Notes under the pieces: model-generated
Told to the model about the DNA's origin: nothing
Database searches by the model: none
What the model saw: only the letters and a program-made list of their open reading frames with translations
Source: SIG603 sp964370115
GTDB lineage: Bacteria; Bacillota; Clostridia; Oscillospirales; Acutalibacteraceae
Length of the DNA stretch: 44,859 nt
NCBI GenBank assembly: GCA_964370115.1
Contig: CAYJIA010000012.1
Location: 1 to 44,859, forward strand
Direction: 5' to 3'
In this document: positions 41,675 through 44,859 of the stretch, piece by piece
Position numbering within the stretch: the first letter of the stretch is position 1
Layout of the letters: the number at the start of each line of letters is the position of its first letter
Program-made: the position numbers and the translations under genes

Positions 41675-41851
41675 ATGGCTGAAATCAGAATTAAGGATAA
41701 CGAAACTTTAGATAGTGCACTTAGACGCTTTAAAAAGCAATGCGCTAGAGCAGGTGTTATCGCTGAGGTTCGCAAAAGAGAAGCTTATGAGAAACCTTCA
41801 GTAAAACGCAAGAAAAAATCCGAAGCAGCTCGCAAGCGCAAATTTAAGTAA
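41675..41851 (+). CDS. rpsU: 30S ribosomal protein S21
   Basis: Small-subunit protein of 58 residues, behind GGGAGGG. The sequence follows the family: AEIRIKDNETLDSALRRFKK, then CARAGVIAEVRKREAYEKPS and a Lys/Arg-rich tail ending RKRKFK. It has its own consensus promoter and terminator, making a one-gene unit between pfkA and the YqeG-type gene. Confidence 0.97.
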   Translation: MAEIRIKDNETLDSALRRFKKQCARAGVIAEVRKREAYEKPSVKRKKKSEAARKRKFK

Positions 41852-41866
41852 TAAGTTATTAAATGT

Positions 41867-41898
41867 AAAGTGGGCTTTTGTGCCCACTTTTATTTTTG
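41867..41898 (+). terminator. Rho-independent terminator of rpsU
   Basis: Nine-base stem AAAGTGGGC / GCCCACTTT, six-base loop TTTTGT, then TATTTTTG. It begins 15 bases after the rpsU stop. Confidence 0.9.
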
Positions 41899-41921
41899 TA
41901 AAAATGAATGGAGTTTATAAA

Positions 41922-42413
41922 ATGCCGGTGTTAAAACCAACATATAAATGCAATTTAGTTACCGATATTAAAGCCGAAAAGTTAAAAGAAATGGGTATAA
42001 AGCTTGTACTCTTAGATGTAGACAATACTATTACATCATATGTATCTAAAAATCCGATAGAGGGAAGCATAGACTGGATTAAAAATTTGCAGAAAAATGA
42101 TTTTTTGGTATATATAGTCTCAAATAATTTTGAGGAGCGCGTATCTTCTATTGCAAAAAAATTTGATTTACCTTATGTTTCCTTTGCAATGAAACCTCTT
42201 CCAAAAGGTTTCTCAGTGGCAAAAAAGGCACTTGGAGTAAAGTCCTCGGAATGTGTCGTTGTGGGTGACCAAATTTTTACCGACATCATGGGTGCAAATA
42301 TGGGCAAAATGAAATCTATACTTGTAAATCCTATTGAGGTGGAAACTGGGTTTAGTTATAAACTTCGTAGAAAACTAGAAACAAAGACAAGGCGAAATGC
42401 CAAATTGATATAA
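41922..42413 (+). CDS. yqeG: YqeG family HAD-IIIA phosphatase
   Basis: HAD phosphatase, 163 residues from this ATG (GGAG eight bases upstream). An upstream in-frame extension covers the terminator region and is rejected. Motif I is VLLDVDNTITSY, motif II the Ser of IVSNNF, motif III the Lys in MKPLPKGF and motif IV VVGDQIFTDIMGAN. No large cap is present, as expected for subclass III. The family is conserved in Firmicutes; related proteins dephosphorylate phosphatidylglycerophosphate. The next gene follows after 15 bases. Confidence 0.92.
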   Translation: MPVLKPTYKCNLVTDIKAEKLKEMGIKLVLLDVDNTITSYVSKNPIEGSIDWIKNLQKNDFLVYIVSNNFEERVSSIAKKFDLPYVSFAMKPLPKGFSVAKKALGVKSSECVVVGDQIFTDIMGANMGKMKSILVNPIEVETGFSYKLRRKLETKTRRNAKLI

Positions 42414-42428
42414 AAGGAGCAAATTGTA

Positions 42429-43508
42429 ATGCAAAACAAAATCGAGCGTCTATCAAATGCACTTTTAAAAGGTGACAAAAAGAGCGCAGCTATAATTTAT
42501 TCAAGCACTAACAGAAGATATTTTACAGAGCTTCTATCGTCTGCGGGATTTGTTATTGTCACAGCAGAAGAGTCTTATCTCATTGTAGACTTTAGATACA
42601 TTGAAGTCGCAACAAATAATGCAAAAGGCGTAACTGTTGAGATGTTTTCAAATGCCGATGAGAAAATAAAAGAAATTCTAAAGAAGCATAATATCGAAAA
42701 TGTTTATATGGAAACAGCTGCACTGCCATATGCACAGGCTAAAAAGTTTGAAACTGCTTGCGAGGCTGTAGGCGCAAAGGCTATATTTGATGACAGTCTT
42801 GACAATGTGATAAAAGACATAAGAATAATCAAAACAGCCGACGAGGTAGAGAAAATTAAAGCATCTCAAAGCCTTACAGACGCTGCATATGAGCATATTT
42901 TACCGTTTATTAAAGAGGGTGCAGTAGAAAGAGATATAGCACTTGAAATTGAATTCTTTATGAGAAAAAATGGTGCAGACGGCGTTGCGTTTAGCCTTAT
43001 AATTGTGGCTGGTGAAAATTCTTCAATGTGCCACGGTGTTCCAGGCAAAAATAAAATCAAAAAAGGCGATTTTATTACTATGGACACAGGAGCCTTGCTT
43101 GACGGCTATCACTCAGACATGACAAGAACAGTTGCTTTGGGACATGTAAGCGATGAGCAAAGAGATGTGTATGAAACAGTTTTAAAAGCACATAATGAAG
43201 CTATGTATGCAATAAAACCAGGTGCAATTTGCTCTGATGTAGATAAAGTTGCAAGAGATATTATAGATGCAAAATATGCTGGAACTTTTGGCCACGGCTT
43301 AGGTCACGGCGTTGGTTTTGATATTCACGAGTGGCCAAGACTGAGTGCCATGGACAACACAGTGCTAGAAGAGGGCATGGTTGTTACAGACGAGCCAGGT
43401 ATTTACTTGCCAGGCAAATTTGGTGTTAGAATTGAAGACATGGTTCTTGTAACAAAAGACGGATATGAAAGCCTAACAAACTCACCTAAAGAGCTTGTTA
43501 TTCTTTAA
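42429..43508 (+). CDS. Xaa-Pro peptidase, M24 family (PepQ/PepP type)
   Basis: Di-metal aminopeptidase/dipeptidase that cleaves X-Pro bonds; 359 residues, behind AAAGGAGC. An N-terminal creatinase-like domain precedes the pita-bread catalytic domain. Metal ligands are readable: MDTGALLDGYHSDMTRTV (two Asp), GHGLGHGVGFDIHEWPRLS (His), VVTDEPGIYLPG (Glu) and GVRIEDMVLVT (Glu). It sits just upstream of efp, a frequent arrangement in Firmicutes. Confidence 0.94.
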   Translation: MQNKIERLSNALLKGDKKSAAIIYSSTNRRYFTELLSSAGFVIVTAEESYLIVDFRYIEVATNNAKGVTVEMFSNADEKIKEILKKHNIENVYMETAALPYAQAKKFETACEAVGAKAIFDDSLDNVIKDIRIIKTADEVEKIKASQSLTDAAYEHILPFIKEGAVERDIALEIEFFMRKNGADGVAFSLIIVAGENSSMCHGVPGKNKIKKGDFITMDTGALLDGYHSDMTRTVALGHVSDEQRDVYETVLKAHNEAMYAIKPGAICSDVDKVARDIIDAKYAGTFGHGLGHGVGFDIHEWPRLSAMDNTVLEEGMVVTDEPGIYLPGKFGVRIEDMVLVTKDGYESLTNSPKELVIL

Positions 43509-43611
43509 ATAAGTTTTACTTGAAAAAGTATAAAAAATAGTATAAAATAAGATGTATAATAAATTTAGCTAATTTTCGGATTAATTCCGAATGGAAAGGA
43601 TGTTAAGATAT

Positions 43612-44169
43612 ATGATTTCAGCAGGAGAATTTAGAAACGGTGTAACATTTGAAATGGACGGTAACGTTGTATCCATTATAGAGTTTCAACACGTTAAACC
43701 AGGCAAAGGCGCGGCTTTTGTTAGAACAAAAATTCGTAATGTAATGACAGGCGCGGTTACAGAGAGAACCTTTAACCCAAATGAAAAATACCCACCAGCA
43801 TTTGTAGAGAGAAAAGACATGCAATACCTTTACAGCGATGGAGATTTATACTACTTCATGGACGTTGAGTCTTATGAGCAAATTCCAATTAGCTCAAACG
43901 TTTTAGGCGATAATTTCAAATTTGTAAAAGAGAACATGGAATGTAAAGTTCTTTCTTACAAAGGCAGTGTTTTTGGCGTAGAACCACCAAACTTTGTTGA
44001 CCTACAAATAACACAAACTGACCCAGGCTTTAAAGGAGACACAGCAACTAATGCGACAAAACCTGCAGTTTTAGAGACAGGCGCAGAGGTTAAAGTTCCT
44101 TTATTTATAGACGAAGGTGAAATAATCCAAATAGACACCAGAACTGGTGACTACATGGGCCGTGCATAA
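43612..44169 (+). CDS. efp: Elongation factor P
   Basis: Rescues ribosomes stalled at proline runs; 185 residues. The frame opens at 43591, but MISAGEFRNG is the family start and AAAGGA (43595-43600) lies 11 bases before it. The KOW-like domain I has the modification loop HVKPGKGAAF with Lys32 at the tip, the position modified in Bacillus. Two OB domains follow, ending PLFIDEGEIIQIDTRTGDYM. A small hairpin, TTCGGA-TTAAT-TCCGAA (43575-43591), stands just before the ribosome site. Confidence 0.96.
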   Translation: MISAGEFRNGVTFEMDGNVVSIIEFQHVKPGKGAAFVRTKIRNVMTGAVTERTFNPNEKYPPAFVERKDMQYLYSDGDLYYFMDVESYEQIPISSNVLGDNFKFVKENMECKVLSYKGSVFGVEPPNFVDLQITQTDPGFKGDTATNATKPAVLETGAEVKVPLFIDEGEIIQIDTRTGDYMGRA

Positions 44170-44181
44170 GGAGTAATCATT

Positions 44182-44631
44182 ATGATGACAAATTTAGAAA
44201 GAGTAGCTTACATCAAAGGCCTTGTAGAAGGTCTAGAGCTTGATCAAAACAAAAAGGAAACTAAAGTTATAAAAGCGATGTTAGAGCTTTTAGAGGACAT
44301 GTCTTTTAGTATTCAAGACTTAGAAGACGATCTAGCAGAAGTTGATGAGAGAGTAGACGAAATCGACCGCGACCTAGGCGAAATAGAAGAAGACTTCTAT
44401 GAAGTAGAGGGCGACGGTTGCATATGTGGCGACGACTGCGACTGCGGATGTAGTGATGACGACTTTGAGGATGACGATTTCTACGCAGAAGTGACTTGCC
44501 CTACTTGTAACGACACAATAGAGCTAAACTCACAAATGTTAGAAGAAGGCTCAATTAACTGCCCAAACTGTGATGAACTATTAGAGTTCGATATGGATTT
44601 CCTAGACGATGAGGAAAGCGAAGAAGTTTAA
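44182..44631 (+). CDS. CD1247-type protein with coiled coil and zinc-ribbon-like end
   Basis: Acidic protein, 149 residues, 12 bases after efp with AAGGAGT upstream. Residues 1-75 match the CD1247 N-terminal type: NLERVAYIKGLVEGLEL, then a long acidic coiled coil (DLEDDLAEVDERVDEIDRDL). A Cys/Asp-rich patch (CICGDDCDCGC) is followed by a zinc ribbon, CPTC with CPNC. It occurs next to efp in many Clostridia; the function is unknown, but the metal-binding ribbon suggests contact with RNA, DNA or protein. Confidence 0.85.
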   Translation: MMTNLERVAYIKGLVEGLELDQNKKETKVIKAMLELLEDMSFSIQDLEDDLAEVDERVDEIDRDLGEIEEDFYEVEGDGCICGDDCDCGCSDDDFEDDDFYAEVTCPTCNDTIELNSQMLEEGSINCPNCDELLEFDMDFLDDEESEEV

Positions 44632-44646
44632 TTAAATAAAAAAGTT

Positions 44647-44681
44647 AGGAACGACAGTATTGTATTGTCGTTCCTTTTTTT
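44647..44681 (+). terminator. Rho-independent terminator after the CD1247-type gene
   Basis: Ten-base perfect stem AGGAACGACA / TGTCGTTCCT, nine-base loop, then TTTTTTT. It closes the pepQ-efp-CD1247 unit. Confidence 0.93.
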
Positions 44682-44722
44682 ATGTTTAAATTTAATAATA
44701 AATGCATGGAAAATTATACTTT

Positions 44723-44757
44723 TTGACAATGACAAATTTTATTTAATATGCTAAAAT
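44723..44757 (+). promoter_or_regulatory. Possible promoter for the gene at 44850
   Basis: TTGACA at 44723-44728 and the overlapping ATGACA at 44729-44734 stand before TGCTAAAAT. The latter is an extended -10, with TAAAAT at 44752-44757, 17 bases after ATGACA. Several AT-rich alternatives exist, so the exact boxes are uncertain. Confidence 0.4.
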
Positions 44758-44773
44758 ATAATTAACAATAAGT

Positions 44774-44833
44774 TAATTAATGATGAATAATTAATAATTG
44801 TGGCGAAAATCCTGCGGTTTTTTGATTGTATAA
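44774..44833. repeat. Family B dispersed repeat, copy 3 (right arm missing)
   Basis: Left arm of TAATTAA/TGATGAA heptamers (44774-44800), core TTGTGGCGAAAATCC-TGC-GGTTTTTT with a short hairpin, then GATTGTATAA matching GATTATAA of copy 1. The right heptamer arm is absent; the ribosome site of the next gene follows within a few bases. Confidence 0.65.
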
Positions 44834-44849
44834 ATAAGGAGGGAATAAA

Positions 44850-44859
44850 ATGAAACGAA
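44850..44859 (+). CDS. Start of a gene running off the window
   Basis: ATG AAA CGA with AAGGAGGG eight bases upstream, cut after ten bases. The product cannot be told. It is directly downstream of the truncated family B repeat. Confidence 0.6.

Overview
The window is AT-rich, low-GC Gram-positive DNA, most likely from an anaerobic member of the Clostridia. The main support is the gene order hprK-murB-rapZ-whiA-dnaE-pfkA, followed by rpsU, a YqeG-type phosphatase, an M24 peptidase, efp and a CD1247-type gene. Strong AGGAGG ribosome sites, GTG/TTG starts and classical TTGACA-17-TATAAT promoters agree with this. No phage, transposase, plasmid or CRISPR genes are visible.

Layout. Positions 1-5942 hold a family-5 (oligopeptide/oligosaccharide type) ABC transporter: binding lipoprotein, two permeases and two ATPases, closed by a two-way terminator. 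Converging on it, 5950-10136 (minus) is a tight four-gene operon: a divergent phosphofructokinase, a TIM-barrel sugar isomerase/epimerase, peptidase T and a Gfo/Idh/MocA oxidoreductase. Next, 10318-15324 (minus) is an operon of a diaminopimelate-decarboxylase-type enzyme, Ppx/GppA phosphatase and polyphosphate kinase. From 15489 to 24318 come short accessory units: a HAD phosphatase, an orphan DUF1874/AcrIII-1-like protein, a membrane pair with low-complexity tails, an Eis-type acetyltransferase with a LUD protein, an HD phosphohydrolase, tRNA-Leu(UAA), and a Nudix, galM and ROK glucokinase group. On the plus strand, 24741-31860 carries aroB, an MFS exporter with an ArsR-type regulator, a second TIM-barrel enzyme with a 43-residue lipoprotein, and an operon of an HD hydrolase, a degenerate ABC ATPase, an ABC-2 permease and a TIGR03905 protein. 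A MATE exporter (minus) faces the core block at 33551-44631. A new gene starts at 44850 and runs off the end.

How the genes work together. Carbon handling recurs: HPr kinase (catabolite control), two phosphofructokinases, glucokinase, galM, and sugar isomerase/oxidoreductase genes. The core block links carbon state (hprK, rapZ), cell-wall synthesis (murB), division (whiA) and replication (dnaE).

The most unusual material is intergenic and in small accessory genes. Two dispersed repeat families are present. Family A has two copies, each with three consecutive hairpins whose paired bases change together between copies. Family B has arms made of tandem heptamers around a small core hairpin. Other notable items are a WhiA that lacks one LAGLIDADG repeat, an ABC ATPase without Walker A, and a ring-nuclease-like orphan. 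All calls come from reading the sequence; no database search was run.
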